This document shows positions 45,601 to 55,899 of a stretch of 64,000 nt of DNA, piece by piece. The stretch covers positions 1 to 64,000 of the forward strand of contig JAGVSM010001110.1 in the NCBI GenBank assembly GCA_022494885.1, given 5' to 3'. Source of the stretch: Micrasema longulum. Its lineage: Eukaryota; Arthropoda; Insecta; Trichoptera; Brachycentridae. The notes beneath the pieces are model-generated. The model did not search any database. It was given only the letters and a program-made list of their open reading frames with translations, and was not told where the DNA came from. Position numbers and translations under genes: made by a program. Numbering within the stretch: position 1 is the stretch's first letter; the number at the start of each line of letters is the position of its first letter.

Positions 45601-48600
45601 GTAACATCATGTTGATAAACAGGATTAGGACAGAGGGGGCGCACGCGGGAGCCAGCTTGACGTTTATACCATCTGGAAATTTTATTTACTTTTAAATTGG
45701 TATGTAAAATATATAAAACTTGATGGATATTTCGACAAAAAGTTTTTTTTGAGAAAGGAATACAGTTAGGATTAGGACAGAAGTTATTAGTCATTAGACA
45801 AAACTAAACAAAAGACTCGGACAACCTTTACAAAAGATGGGAAAAATATTATCATTAACAATAAAAGATAAATTTTTAATTCTAATATTTAAGTAGGTAT
45901 GTATTTTCAAACTCCAGGTGTGAACTTACCGTATTCCGCGCTGTAGAGGAACCATTTCAATACGATCATGAACACCATGTAGAAGAAGAGTAAAAACAGG
46001 AAAACGAACTGCGGCAGAAACTCAAGTAAAATTGAGGATCGTCTCTTGAAGAAGCTACAAATACATATATGTAATAATAAATTATTAAGAAATAAGTATA
46101 ACAGAAATTTGAATACATGTACATTGAAACAATCAAATACCTACTTAAAATTGACAACGCTCATGGAAACTCCAAACAACATGTGAATAACACCGAAGAT
46201 GATTGACAGTTTCATTTTGTAGGAATTAGAGAAGATAATCTTGTTCTCAGAAAGCTGAAATTAAAAAACATACCATAGTAATTGCTATATTGATTGTTAA
46301 ATTACCCCTTTTCATTTAAAGTAAATTACATATTAACTGTTTTCCTAGCAGCATTGTTATTGTTATTAAATCAAAAAATTTACAAACTAACCGGCTATTT
46401 TCTCACGAAGTGCAAATGGTGCTGTTACATCATGTTATAGTAAGCAAAAAGCGAAATACAGGGACATAACAACAAAAATGTAACATTTTATGAACTGTTT
46501 AATAATAGGACATCATTATTTCTTTTGATAAGAGAGATGATATATCTCTATACATAATAGTCTTGTATTCCACACAGAGCCACACAAGAGTTAAACTAAC
46601 TCATTAAAATATATTTTGTGTAATGTCTACATAGTATGTTCATAAACCTAAATAATTGAGATAATGCGTTTCATGAATTTTTTGTATGGTTATTGTAGTG
46701 ACTTTTTTTATAGTGAAATAAAAAAATAAGCATTTTACAAGTTAGAATTAACAATTAATACAATTGCGTAATATTTACAATTCGCCCAGTTTGCTTTATT
46801 TTCTTAACATTAAACTAAAATTTCTGCTTTCTTTATTTAATTGTTTGAATAATACTCACTTGCCACGCTGGATCTAAACCCATAGCATACGGTACCAGGG
46901 TGTAATCATCCCTAGGATTCAGCTGCATTGTAGGGTTACTCATAACGGTGGATTCGTTATAGGAAGGTTTCCAACTGGATCCGAAGATATTGAGAGATTT
47001 GGAGAAGAAATCGTTGTAAATAAAGCCGGTGTACATTGAGAAGATTCCCATGAGTAATATAATATAGCGTCCACCAAAGAAGATGTTCCAAATCTCGCTT
47101 GAGATTTTCTTAGCACCGAGGCTCTTTTCACATATGCACATGTACGCTGCGAATGCTGTCATTATGATGCCGTGCCCAGTGTCGCCAAACATGACGCTGA
47201 ACAGGAAGGGGAATGTAATAATGGTGTATAGAGCTGAAAAGATAGAAATAAAAAAATTGGTTTTGAAATCAAGCGGACAAGAAAAACAAGTATTTTAGAA
47301 CATTCAGATACTACTTATGTACGGGTAAATTATCATAAAAAGATGCACAGAAAGAAGAATGGAGGAATAAGAGGATTATAACTAGGAGCTCGGACATGTA
47401 ATAAAATGTGATTGCAATTATATTTAAGACTTCAGAAACTATCTTCATGTTTTATATTTTATAAAAAGATAATACATAATATTACGTATATTTTGTAATT
47501 TGTTAAGATATTTGTACAATACATATTATATTTTTTTATGCAAAATTTAGTAAATGACAAAGTATCTGGAGTATTTTATTTTAATATTGGGTTGTGGTCC
47601 CGTGGGTGTACTGTGAACTCATAGACCAAAGGTCCGAAGTTTAAATCCAACTCTACCACAATTCGATTTCCATTTTTCCAGCACAAGTTATTTTTGACTT
47701 TTAGGAAATGGTCTGAAAAATGAAATATTTGAGTAAATAATAAGAACTCAGGTATTTCTCTTTTCCCTTTAATTTTTTTTTTTAACCTAACCTGAGCTAG
47801 TTTCTCACAAGGGAACTCTTCAAGTCAGTTAATTCCTGGAACCTCTTTCATATTGTTTTAGAAGTCAGTCCAGCGAGTCAATTGTCTCATAAATCTTATG
47901 TCCTCTGAAAGCTAACATATCTCAAGCTTAGCTAACTTCACCTAAAATGATAAAATGTAAAATAAGGTAAATCTTACCTGGATTAGCCTCACGGTAACTG
48001 CCCACGGCATAAGCATCAATCAAAGCCTGGAAACCTTTTGTAAACTTGTTGGTACGGTTGAATGTCGGGGGCGGTTCTGATGTTTCAATACAATTCAGGA
48101 ATGATGGAATAGAGCTGCCACATGCATTCTGAAATGAAAAAAAATAATTACTTAACACACTAACTTCATAGTTTCATTTTCATTTCAAATTGGCACCAAT
48201 GTTTGACATTCTGCTCAAAATCAATGCTTTCTAGGAAACCAGGGCCATTTGGTTTCCCAGACATTTTAATGACATCATTCACCGCCACATGACGGCCGCT
48301 AGATGAAAGCACCGCTCTCTTGGGAAACCATAGCTTTACCCATAAATATCCGTGTAAGAAAATTTTCTCATTGGTTTGATGATATATATAAATGCTACAT
48401 ACGGAGCCATCAGCCAATGCCTTCTGCACGTTGGTGAGATCAGCCACCGGTACCCAGCACTCTCCGATGAGGCACTTCTTAGTGACGTCCATGTTGAAAA
48501 GGTTCAAGGTGTGGTAGATGGCCTTCATCTTGCGCACCATGATGGACCAACTCGCCAACTGCTTGGCGACACTGGACAGCACACGTTGACGGTGGTCTTG

Positions 48601-51600
48601 GGTCTGGTTCAAAACCTGCACGAACAAACACATTCTAAAATTACATAGTTGTTTGGATCAAACAAATGAAGAATGCAAGCTCTTTAAAGTAAATAAAAAA
48701 AAAAAAAAATACTTAGATATCATCATTATCAAACTGAAAAATTGTTTGCGTTCCAGGAACAGATTAATGATGAATAAAAAAATTCCGCTGAATTTCTATT
48801 TCAAATCCAGAATAAACATTCGAGGTTTATAATTGTGAAAAATTATCTCTTACACCTGGTTTTAAGGTATAAAAGGTAAGCACTAACAAACTTCTATATT
48901 GGAAGACATATAGATTTTTGAATGGGTAATTGTGCGACATATGAGTTCTATATAATTTGATGATATTTTATATTAATAGTAAATTGAACCTTACAAAAAC
49001 CTCTTCTATGGGTGTTCTAATGGGCTTTTGTAAGATAAAGATAAAAGATAAAATAAAAATGACAATAAAAAGCAGTTCAAATCAATTTTCGTGAACAGTT
49101 TTCGTGCCAAAGCCAACTAACTGTTATTAATGGAATTACATTACAAGGTAGAAAACACACACAATAGTCTGAGTTTTAAAGGGCCCCAGTCATGACATTC
49201 GTAGACTTAATAAACACAAAGGAATGTTTGATTCACATTATTTATTGACAATTCTTGATGGGATTCCTTTGCATATTTTCATTATTCCGTATAATGTTTA
49301 CCAGTCTGAAGATCCCCGTTAGAGGGTGAAAGCACTAATTGATTAAATAAATAAGTGGAAGGGTACCGAGTATTCGAATTTATAAGATATATGAAAATAT
49401 AAGTTATTCCCAAATTACAAATGAAATATCTTAAACTAGCCAAAGTGAGCTAGCAACACACACCACAATAACCCGGAAATACTCAATTTGAATCTGAAAA
49501 TGACTGCAAAAATCTAAGAAATATATCTTTACTCATTGCGACAGAATAACGAGTCTGACTCGTAGTGTCACACTTGTAGCAGCTTTATTAATTTGTTAAA
49601 AATTAAAATAAATTATGATTTATATATTTTTTTATATTTATATTGTTATATATTTTTTTAATATTTATATTGTTATATATTTTTGTATATTTATATTGTT
49701 CTATATTTCAAAAATACTAAAAGTTTTTTCTATCTCTAATAAGTACTAAGAAAAAAATAGACAAATTTGTTTTCATTACTCCTTTTGGTAAAAAAATCAA
49801 TGCCGCACCTTTAAGTCATGAATATATTTTTTTTAAATACCGTCTTAATGGGTTAAATATGCAAAGTATCATAATATTGATGCGACAATACAGTAAAATA
49901 AATATCACAAACCATATTGAGATCTTCCAACCTCGTGCGGACTCCCTTAACCATATCCTGGCGCTCATTGTGAGAGTTGGGACAGGGATACAGCGAGGCG
50001 TGGAATCCGGTGCACACTTTCTTGATGCGAGACTTCAGTTGCTCTCCTTGGAAGAAGGCGACAAATACCGTCTTGTAGATCTCGTTTCCCTAATGAAGAC
50101 GATTTATTATATAAGAATCAAGTGTTCAATTAATACGACATCAATAAACAGCGTAAAATAGTAGGCGTCCGAGTACAAATTGTACAGCCATCTTGTTTGG
50201 AGATATCCTCCTTACTCCACAAATTAAATACAGATTTGAGAATAGGGAAATAAGTTTTAAGTTTAAGAATTAAGTTTTTACATTTTTAAAGTAATAAAGG
50301 TCTATGAAATACTGTCCAGTAAAAACAACATTTTTTTGCTAATTATTAGTATCATAAAAAATCATTTTAAATTTGTAATTTTGAATTCCTGCAAAAACGG
50401 TGATTCCATTGGCCACAGCCCAATATGTCACGATTCATGTTTATCTGTTCCATGTCATTGAAATTTGTGTAGAACAATATCACGAATCTTGACGTCACAA
50501 CAACCAAGGCCAAACACATCACGTTTCTCTACGAACATATTTTTCTTAAATTAATTTTTTACATTTAGGTATGAAAACTTTTCTCCACAATATTTCATAT
50601 TGATTTTTAAAATACAATTAGTTATTATAAATCCATTTCATATATTTTTATCAGTATTCGTAGTATGTAATATTTCCCTATTATTGCTGTTAGTATTACA
50701 TGGGATTTAGAGCATAGTTTTTAAGAGCATAGTAAGTCAGCATTCAACATAATAAATGACCATTACAATAAGAATAAAACTACTATCATGTATTGTAGTG
50801 ATGACTCACAGTATTAGGATCTTCGAGTGGTTTATCCAGCTCAGCCTGACGCAGAAACACGTTTCCTCTAGATATACGCCACAACATTCTCTCGAACCCG
50901 GGTACCCTTTCCCTCTGGATGACTCCAGCTACAAAACCCAAGCGACCACGAATAGCACCACTCTGTTGTCCATCTTCGGGAATAAGAGCTCTAAAATTTA
51001 AATTGAAATAGGGCAAAGAATTATAATTTGTTTGAACATACGTATCATCCTGTTCACCAAGTAAAAAATGCTTAAATAAAATAACCAAATTCTAAGAAAA
51101 CTAAGCTAACTTCAAGTTTTGTAAGGAAAAGCGAGCGAGACTCATGCAAATGAGCTAGCTAAATAAAAAAGATAATATTATTATACTGGACAAAAATATA
51201 TAAGTTGTCGAGTGAGTGGACTACAAAACTGATAATCAACAACACAAAACATACCGGTTAATAACAATTGCGAAATTTCTGCCTCGACACAGGAGAGGCG
51301 GGTGATTACATAATTAACTTTTTATTAAAATTAGGAGCATTCAATAAATTAATTAATCAATATTTTGAATGCGCCTTATGCAGATAGTGTTTAACACAAA
51401 CCTTGTCAACGAATCCATTCCGTTGGCCTCTTCTTGCTCAGTGAAAAACACCTGAGTTTTCTCCAAAACATGCTTCAACTCAGTCAGCTCCAGAAAGTTA
51501 GACTTCAAGTTTACAGCATTGTGTGATAACTCTAAGATTTCATTTTCTGTTTTCTCCAAATGAGCCTAGAGATAAAAACCAATCTTGTATTCAATATTTG

Positions 51601-54600
51601 ATATTGAATAATACTTTCGACACTCAAATTCAGGAATTTAGATAACAGAAATAAATGGACTCAAAAAGATACTAACAGAAAGGTTAAAAAGACTTAATAT
51701 ATTCAAGAGCAGGGTGAATCATGAAAATGACAATTAGTACTAAACAACCAATTAACATAATGACTTAAACCATAATAAACTTACAGACCGAATTACAAAT
51801 GTTTTACAAAAAAGAATAATCATATAATATCATATATATCGTCGCCGTTCGGGCAAAAGATTAACCCGTTTTGAGTTAAATATGCCATTTGATGCGTAAA
51901 ATTATGTTCTTTAAGAGGCAAATGTCATTAAGATAACTAAGTTGGAACTAAGAAAGTCACCGTGGCGCAGTTGGTTAGTCGGTCAACTGTGAAACTGGCG
52001 TCGCGGGTTTGATTCCCGCCAGTTGCAAGAAAAAAAAATTAAGAAAGATTTTTTCTCAATTGGTCTGGGTGTTGTGGTGTATTTTTCGCCTTCTTCCATA
52101 TCTCCTCTTCCCCACCTGCTGACATTCCTTTAAATAGAGGCTTAGCGCGAAAAAAAACGTAAATCTGAAATATTATTTTTTTACTATGTGACTTTATATT
52201 ACAATATTACTTTCAAAAATATTTAAAAAAATAAAAATAGATTTTTAACCACAGCATTATAATAAAATAATTATTCCGAATATGTCCTTCCTTCTTCACT
52301 ATTATGCCTCGCATTGTCCAGATTATAAACAAGTAAAAGTCAAATAACCAGACTTTAGCCAACTTGACTCATTAAAACCCTTCTAGATATTTTTGATGTA
52401 TCAGAAAAAAAAAGTTACCAGTGGGATTTATTAAAAAAATTATTATATTTTAATACATAAAACCTCCGAACACACAACAATCAGATTTTTCCTTGGTCTT
52501 CAAACTTTCAAATTGCAATTTCTCATAATAACGTTTTTTGTGTGACTTTTGCCTGAACGGCAATGATATATACATTTTATTTTTGCACTATAACTGGCCA
52601 GGAGGTCCAACTACAATTGATCATTTTACATTTGTATAGACTACTGTTTAATGTATAAGAAATAAAATTCACCTCTAAGTCGATGATTTCTCTTGGATTA
52701 GGAGCACGTGGAGTTTCTCCCCTAACTTCTGGAATGACAACTCCATCCTTCAATACTTCAGCTTCGATGTACCGAAGCTTTCTTTCCATTTCATCACAAC
52801 GGCGCACTTCATTGACGAATTTGCGTTGGAATGCGTTCACTTCGGGATTCAACTGTAAAACAAAAGAAATGATTTGATATATTTGGTAATAATTCCAAGA
52901 GCACCTTTCAGATATTTTTAAACAAAAGTTGATTTGTATTTTCTTGTGACAATTGAATTGTATAATTTATGTCCTAGTGTATAAACTTCTACCTTTTGCC
53001 TGTGATACATACTAAAAACTAAAATTTCAAGACGAATAATTAATTAAAGTGAAATTTTACAAACATACTGCATAATTCTTGATAAAAAAAACTTTAAATC
53101 AAGTATAATACTCAATAATGTGTTTCAAACCATTATAGAATATCGAATAATTGCATGGGGTGGAGCCAGCAAAAGTGCTATGCGTACTTTGGAAATAGCG
53201 CAAAAGTATGTACTCAAGGCTCTACTCGGGGTTCCTATCAGAACACCTACAACGGTGGTGTTTGAACAAGTAGGTGTTCTGAACGTCAGGCAACTGTACG
53301 CTAGGGCACTTCTCGTTCACACACATAAAAATAGTGGGAGTAAATATAATACAATCTATGAAACAAGATCAAATAAGAGACAACTATTCGTGCCTTGCTT
53401 CCAAAATTTACAACACTATACCTCTTGATTTAAAATTATATACAAATAAACAGATGTTCAAATTATTCATTAAAAAATAGCTTCTGGATTTGGGGGAAAT
53501 CGTGATTAATAGTCTGCTATAGTTAATTTGAAAATATATTTACTTATATAGTGAAATATAGTGACAAACAGTGAGTCAGATAAATTAAATCCGATGTGCT
53601 CATCTATCCATAAATGGTGTTGAATTTTATTGCACAGAAACCTATGCACATAATATTTGAGTAAAGTGAATGTGTGAGGTGTCTTAAGACAATTTTGTCA
53701 TTTTTCACATGTGTTTACATAATAATGTCTAGTGGACATAAAAAAACACCATATAATTGAAAGGTAAATAAAAGATATGTACACAATGTAAAAGTGGGCA
53801 TTTATTCCTATTTCTGATAAAACGAGACTAAAAAAATTGAATTAGCATACATTTTTTGACAAAAATAATCCTTGCAGGTAGAAAGAGGTTAGACTGTTTA
53901 AATCTCAGAGCAATAATCCACTAGAGAAGCGTTTTAGCTCTATTGCATAGAACACAGGCGTTCCAAATTTTTGGTTTGTTATTTAGTTTAACAACAGACG
54001 TGTAACAGACGGTTTCGGTTTGCGCTTGTAATTCTCGACCCGAATACCTACGGCCAGTTGTATTGCTGTAATGTGTAGATAACTTCGTGTTTAATAATCA
54101 CATAATGGTTATTCTCCGTATGGGCGACTCTACTAACCAGAGGCGTGTTATTACTCTAAGGTTAGAACAACTTTCTTTCATCAATTTTTCATACATTTAG
54201 CCAAGATAATTTTGTATATTAATTACTCTTTTAGTCAATTTTTAATTATTTTTAAAAATGTCATTTGATATTTTTTTATTACATACTTTAGGTATTTTTT
54301 TAATCCTGTTTTTATAATAATTTGAACTAAATGTTAAGAAAAACGCAAAATGTATCAATTATTTCACGCGTAAATTTATCTCTTTCGATATGGCAACTAA
54401 AATAAAGAAGACAAATTAATAGAGAAAATAAAAATGTAATTAGGTTCATTTAAATAATTAAAAAATAAAATATGTTTTATTATCTTTTTATTTTCGAATC
54501 AAATAAGTAATACAAAATTAATTATTTAATGTTACAGATGACATATGATGTTGATAATGAGGCTTAGCGGATTGTGTTAACACTTAATTTTACAGATAAT

Positions 54601-55856
54601 AAGCCAATTTGTATATCATTATTTTCTAAATAAGGATAAGCTGTAAATATTGGCTTAATATGTTATAATGAATTGGGTAAACGAGTCTAATTTGTAGTAT
54701 ATTTCAATAACAATCAATCAAATACATGAAATCGTTGCAATGTTAGATAAGTGAAAATGAAGGTAGAATACTAGACTCGAGATTAAAATAAAATAAAATG
54801 TATTTTCTGGACTTTGTTTCATAATTATTGAGAGTAAATTTTCTAAGGCATTTATTATCTGTCGTGGAGAGGAAATTACAATAATACTATGATGCTAATT
54901 GAGTATCGACAACTGGTTACAAACTAATAGGAAGACATCGTAATGAGCTCCGAAAATTATCATTACAAAGACATACTACATCTGTAAAAATAACCACCAA
55001 GCCAGCGTGTTTAGCGGAAAAGTATAAAGTTGTTTTGAAACAATTTGTTTAATAAATAAGAGTCTAGAGATTTTCAGCTGGGCAACAACCTAAAATGGAT
55101 GAAATCAGTGAAAAAAAAACACAAAAATAGAGCCACATATTCAGAAATATGTATTAATAAAATATAAACGATGTCTCATTTATGCAAATACTTACTATTT
55201 AAAACTTTTTTTAAGTGGATGATGCAGAGTGAGCATTACTTATAGAGCATAATAAATTATTATTATTATTGTAATTACTTATAGGTTACGACTTTAAAAT
55301 TAAAGATACCACCAAAAGATTGAATTGTTTTATTGATCTAATCATAAAATTAATAATAAAGCAGTTATCAAGTGATGCCCACAGACCATGATTTATATAA
55401 TATTTTATACATATTTTAAATTAGCAGCTTTCCAAACATTGTTATAATTTTAAATACAAGAGGGACAAAGGTACAACGTTGAAAAAATATTTTTGAATTT
55501 CATAATGAGTTACAAAGCAGGAATCTGGAACCTCTTATATTTTATTACCAACTATTTCAGATTCAGGATTTTGCAGTATGTAATAAATATAATGAGTTTA
55601 GTTAAAGGATTTTGTGATATGCAGTAAATATGCTATGTTCCGTATCAGGATTTTATGACATGTAGTAAATATGCTACGTTCAGTTTTAGGACTTTGTGAT
55701 GTGACTATGTTTGTTAAGTTTGCACGTCGTATGACTTACATCTCGGAACTGTACAGTCCCATTCTCTCCGAGTTCAGAGACGGAGGTATAGGCAGCCTCT
55801 GGTTGGATGAAAAGTTGGCACAGGGCCATCTCCTCACTGCGAAACATCCCTCCCAT
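39572..55856 (-). CDS. Vha100-2: V-ATPase 116-kDa subunit a (V0), 14 exons
   Basis: This gene encodes the a subunit of the proton-pumping V-type ATPase. The subunit couples rotation of the proteolipid ring in V0 to proton transfer across the membrane. Coding exons (minus strand): 55856-55740, 52852-52673, 51565-51402, 50990-50810, 50089-49913, 48615-48403, 48128-47978, 47233-46860, 46254-46145, 46054-45930, 45672-45440, 43847-43619, 43017-42846, 39671-39572. All introns are GT-AG and phases agree; the sum is 2526 bp or 841 residues, normal for the family. The cytosolic N-terminal half (1-395) precedes a membrane half of about eight segments. R742, R806, E728, H750 and E796 correspond to yeast Vph1 R735, R799, E721, H743 and E789. 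The start [20 protein letters not shown] resembles Drosophila Vha100-2 more than Vha100-1, so the symbol is by resemblance only. Confidence 0.95.
41640..42145 (+). pseudogene. Jockey-like LINE RT fragment in intron 13
   Basis: 41653-41901 encodes [17 protein letters not shown], then [20 protein letters not shown] and [18 protein letters not shown] frameshift follows, then [20 protein letters not shown] in another frame, and after a further shift [13 protein letters not shown]. This is the C-terminal third of a jockey/CR1-like ORF2, broken at least twice, opposite in strand to the host gene. Confidence 0.75.
42170..42480 (+). repeat. Family B copy in intron 13
   Basis: Contains TGTATTATCAGGGCTATG, TCTCTGTCAGTTCTGCCGAT, CTCTTATCATTGGTTAATTT, then GTATGAACCAGTGACGTCG. 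Same order as the left half of 16.2-16.6 kb. Confidence 0.6.
42690..42750 (+). repeat. LINE 3' tail
   Basis: AAAAGACCTCTGGGCGTTTA followed by TTAAATAAATAAATAAA, a non-LTR 3' end of the type seen at 5.28 kb. Confidence 0.4.
42846..43017 (-). CDS. Vha100-2: Vha100 exon 13
   Basis: End of Q752, residues 753-808 and two bases of W809. [14 protein letters not shown] and the last membrane segment [20 protein letters not shown] carrying E796 and R806. Donor TG/GTAAGT. Confidence 0.96.
43072..43305 (+). mobile_element. tRNA-derived SINE in intron 12
   Basis: Head GCCTCGTGGTGTAATGGTCA (box A) and GGTTGGATTCCCAACATGG (box B). Then GATATGAAATATTTATTC, the body GACTGATCATCTTATCTTCA and the end GATATGCTGCGATTGGTGTA. 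It lacks the long 5' module seen at 17.7, 30.7 and 58.0 kb. It abuts Vha100 exon 13 within about 55 bp. Confidence 0.75.
43619..43847 (-). CDS. Vha100-2: Vha100 exon 12, proton-path arginine
   Basis: Residues 676-751 plus one base of Q752. Opens with a variable Gly/His/Glu-rich cytosolic loop ([14 protein letters not shown]). Then [20 protein letters not shown] and [16 protein letters not shown], which hold E728, R742 and H750. Donor C/GTAAGT. Confidence 0.96.
44373..44996 (+). mobile_element. Family D transposon with internal SINE, intron 11
   Basis: The left terminus CCCACTGCGTGATATCGCAT and the right GATATGTGTGAAATAGGCTG region with GCAGCTGGTTTG are imperfect inverted repeats. At 44625-44760 it holds a tRNA-like segment (ATCGGGTCGCGGTCCCGTGG, AGAAGTTCGAACTTTCC) at the same place as in the 33-kb copy. 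Confidence 0.65.
45290..45347 (+). repeat. SINE 3' tail in intron 11
   Basis: GATGCGCTGCATTCGGTGTA and CCAATGCAGTGCCTTATAC match the ends of the SINEs at 12.8 and 43.1 kb. Confidence 0.5.
45440..45672 (-). CDS. Vha100-2: Vha100 exon 11
   Basis: End of D598 and residues 599-675: [19 protein letters not shown], then [20 protein letters not shown] and the cytosolic run [16 protein letters not shown]. Donor ACG/GTAAAT. Confidence 0.94.
45930..46054 (-). CDS. Vha100-2: Vha100 exon 10
   Basis: End of N556, residues 557-597 and the first base of D598: [40 protein letters not shown], a membrane segment pair ending in LKW. Donor TACG/GTAAGT. Confidence 0.93.
46145..46254 (-). CDS. Vha100-2: Vha100 exon 9
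   Basis: Residues 520-555 plus two bases of N556: [36 protein letters not shown]. Donor AA/GTAGGT; reading past it meets a TAG, which fixes the splice site. Confidence 0.93.
46860..47233 (-). CDS. Vha100-2: Vha100 exon 8, first membrane segments
   Basis: End of A395 and residues 396-519, the longest exon. It begins [20 protein letters not shown] (first membrane segment and conserved MFGD-GHG). Then come [20 protein letters not shown] and [13 protein letters not shown]487 in NES is a glycosylation sequon in the following lumenal loop. Confidence 0.95.
47585..47765 (+). mobile_element. Family D SINE alone, intron 7
   Basis: TTGGGTTGTGGTCCCGTGG, AAAGGTCCGAAGTTTAAATC, then AAATGAAATATTTGAGTAAA. 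It matches only the tRNA-like segment inside the family D transposons at 33.3 and 44.6 kb. This shows the SINE is an independent element. Confidence 0.6.
47978..48128 (-). CDS. Vha100-2: Vha100 exon 7
   Basis: Residues 345-394 plus one base of A395: [45 protein letters not shown]. Donor CAG/GTAAGA splits the alanine codon. Confidence 0.95.
48403..48615 (-). CDS. Vha100-2: Vha100 exon 6
   Basis: Residues 274-344: [50 protein letters not shown]. Highly conserved proximal-lobe motif set. Donor TCC/GTATGT. Confidence 0.95.
49285..49415 (+). repeat. Hammerhead-bearing repeat, second copy, intron 5
   Basis: Matches 12541-12672 end to end, including the trailer AAATAAATAAGTGGAAGGGT. Confidence 0.65.
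49300..49343 (+). ncRNA. Hammerhead-ribozyme-like motif HH2
   Basis: ACCAGT (49300-49305), CTGAAGA (49306-49312, intact core), stem II with three G-C pairs (CCC/GGG), GAAA (49328-49331), GCAC (stem III, one change from GCGC), TA, ATTGAT (stem I closing strand with one mismatch). Better stem II but weaker stems I and III than HH1. It lies in sense opposite to Vha100 transcription. Confidence 0.5.
49615..49712. repeat. AT-rich tandem repeat, three units
   Basis: Three units of about 30-36 bp, each with TATATTTATATTGTTATATA or a close variant. Confidence 0.7.
49913..50089 (-). CDS. Vha100-2: Vha100 exon 5
   Basis: Residues 215-273: [40 protein letters not shown], ending RTRLEDLNM. Donor ATG/GTTTGT, acceptor TTCATTAG. 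Confidence 0.95.
50810..50990 (-). CDS. Vha100-2: Vha100 exon 4
   Basis: Last base of R154 and residues 155-214. Contains the signature [20 protein letters not shown], then [17 protein letters not shown] of the distal lobe. Donor ACT/GTGAGT. Confidence 0.95.
51402..51565 (-). CDS. Vha100-2: Vha100 exon 3
   Basis: Residues 100-153 plus two bases of R154. Heptad-rich ([32 protein letters not shown]), the coiled-coil arm. Donor AG/GTTTGT. Confidence 0.93.
51833..52575. mobile_element. Family C TIR element in intron 2
   Basis: Left TATATATCGTCGCCGTTCGG followed by GCAAAAG. The right end reversed gives TATATATCATTGCCGTTCAG, then GCAAAAGTCAC. Subterminal GAGTTAAATATGCCATTTGA matches the 22.6-kb copy. 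It has been invaded by the tRNA-like retroposon below. Confidence 0.65.
51957..52039 (+). mobile_element. Short tRNA-like retroposon, 8-bp TSD
   Basis: A single tRNA-like unit has box A GTGGCGCAGTTGGTTAG and box B GGGTTTGATTCCCGCC. It ends in an A-run and is flanked by exact TAAGAAAG repeats (51949-51956 and 52040-52047). A-tail plus target duplication mark it as a retroposed tRNA or minimal SINE. The anticodon stem pairs poorly, so it is not called as a tRNA gene. Confidence 0.75.
52673..52852 (-). CDS. Vha100-2: Vha100 exon 2
   Basis: Residues 40-99, from [20 protein letters not shown] to [10 protein letters not shown], the start of the N-terminal coiled-coil arm that contacts peripheral stalk subunits. 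Acceptor TTTTACAG, donor GTGAAT, phase 0 both ends. Confidence 0.95.
53090..53495 (+). pseudogene. LINE RT fragment in intron 1
   Basis: 53120-53428 encodes [35 protein letters not shown] and [18 protein letters not shown] shifted frame then gives [11 protein letters not shown] and FKLFIKK. It is the C-terminal end of a non-LTR ORF2 of the YGI-WGG type, with an internal deletion and a frameshift. Confidence 0.7.
53899..54172. mobile_element. MITE family F, second copy, intron 1
   Basis: Shares GTAACAGACGGTTTCGGTTT, ACCTACGGCCAGTTGTATTG and TAACTTCGTG with 32017-32280. Ends TCAGAGCAATAA and TTATTACTCTAA are inverted. Confidence 0.6.
54180..55640. other. Vha100 intron 1, rest
   Basis: AT-rich intron sequence with no recognised element. 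Near 55560-55680 the sequences GGATTTTGTGATATGCAGTA and GGATTTTATGACATGTAGTA form a weak tandem of about 50 bp just before exon 1. Confidence 0.4.
55740..55856 (-). CDS. Vha100-2: Vha100 exon 1, start codon
   Basis: Residues 1-39, [20 protein letters not shown] onward to VQFRD. ATG at 55856-55854 in the context CCAACCATGG. The family start is M-G-x-x-FRSEEM, so this ATG is chosen over the in-frame Met4. Donor GTAAGT, phase 0. Confidence 0.95.
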
Positions 55857-55889
55857 GGTTGGAGTCTGTTATTCTCCGATATTACAAAC
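55857..55889 (-). other. Vha100-2: Vha100 5' UTR segment and splice acceptor
   Basis: A T-rich tract ending TTTTTTGTCGCAG lies directly before 55889, so the start-codon exon probably begins there with 33 bases of leader. That implies a separate upstream 5' non-coding exon, which I could not identify. Confidence 0.55.
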
Positions 55890-55899
55890 CTGCGACAAA

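Noticed and set aside
51957..52039. Functional tRNA gene
   Set aside because: A-tail and target duplication indicate retroposition, and the anticodon stem pairs poorly.
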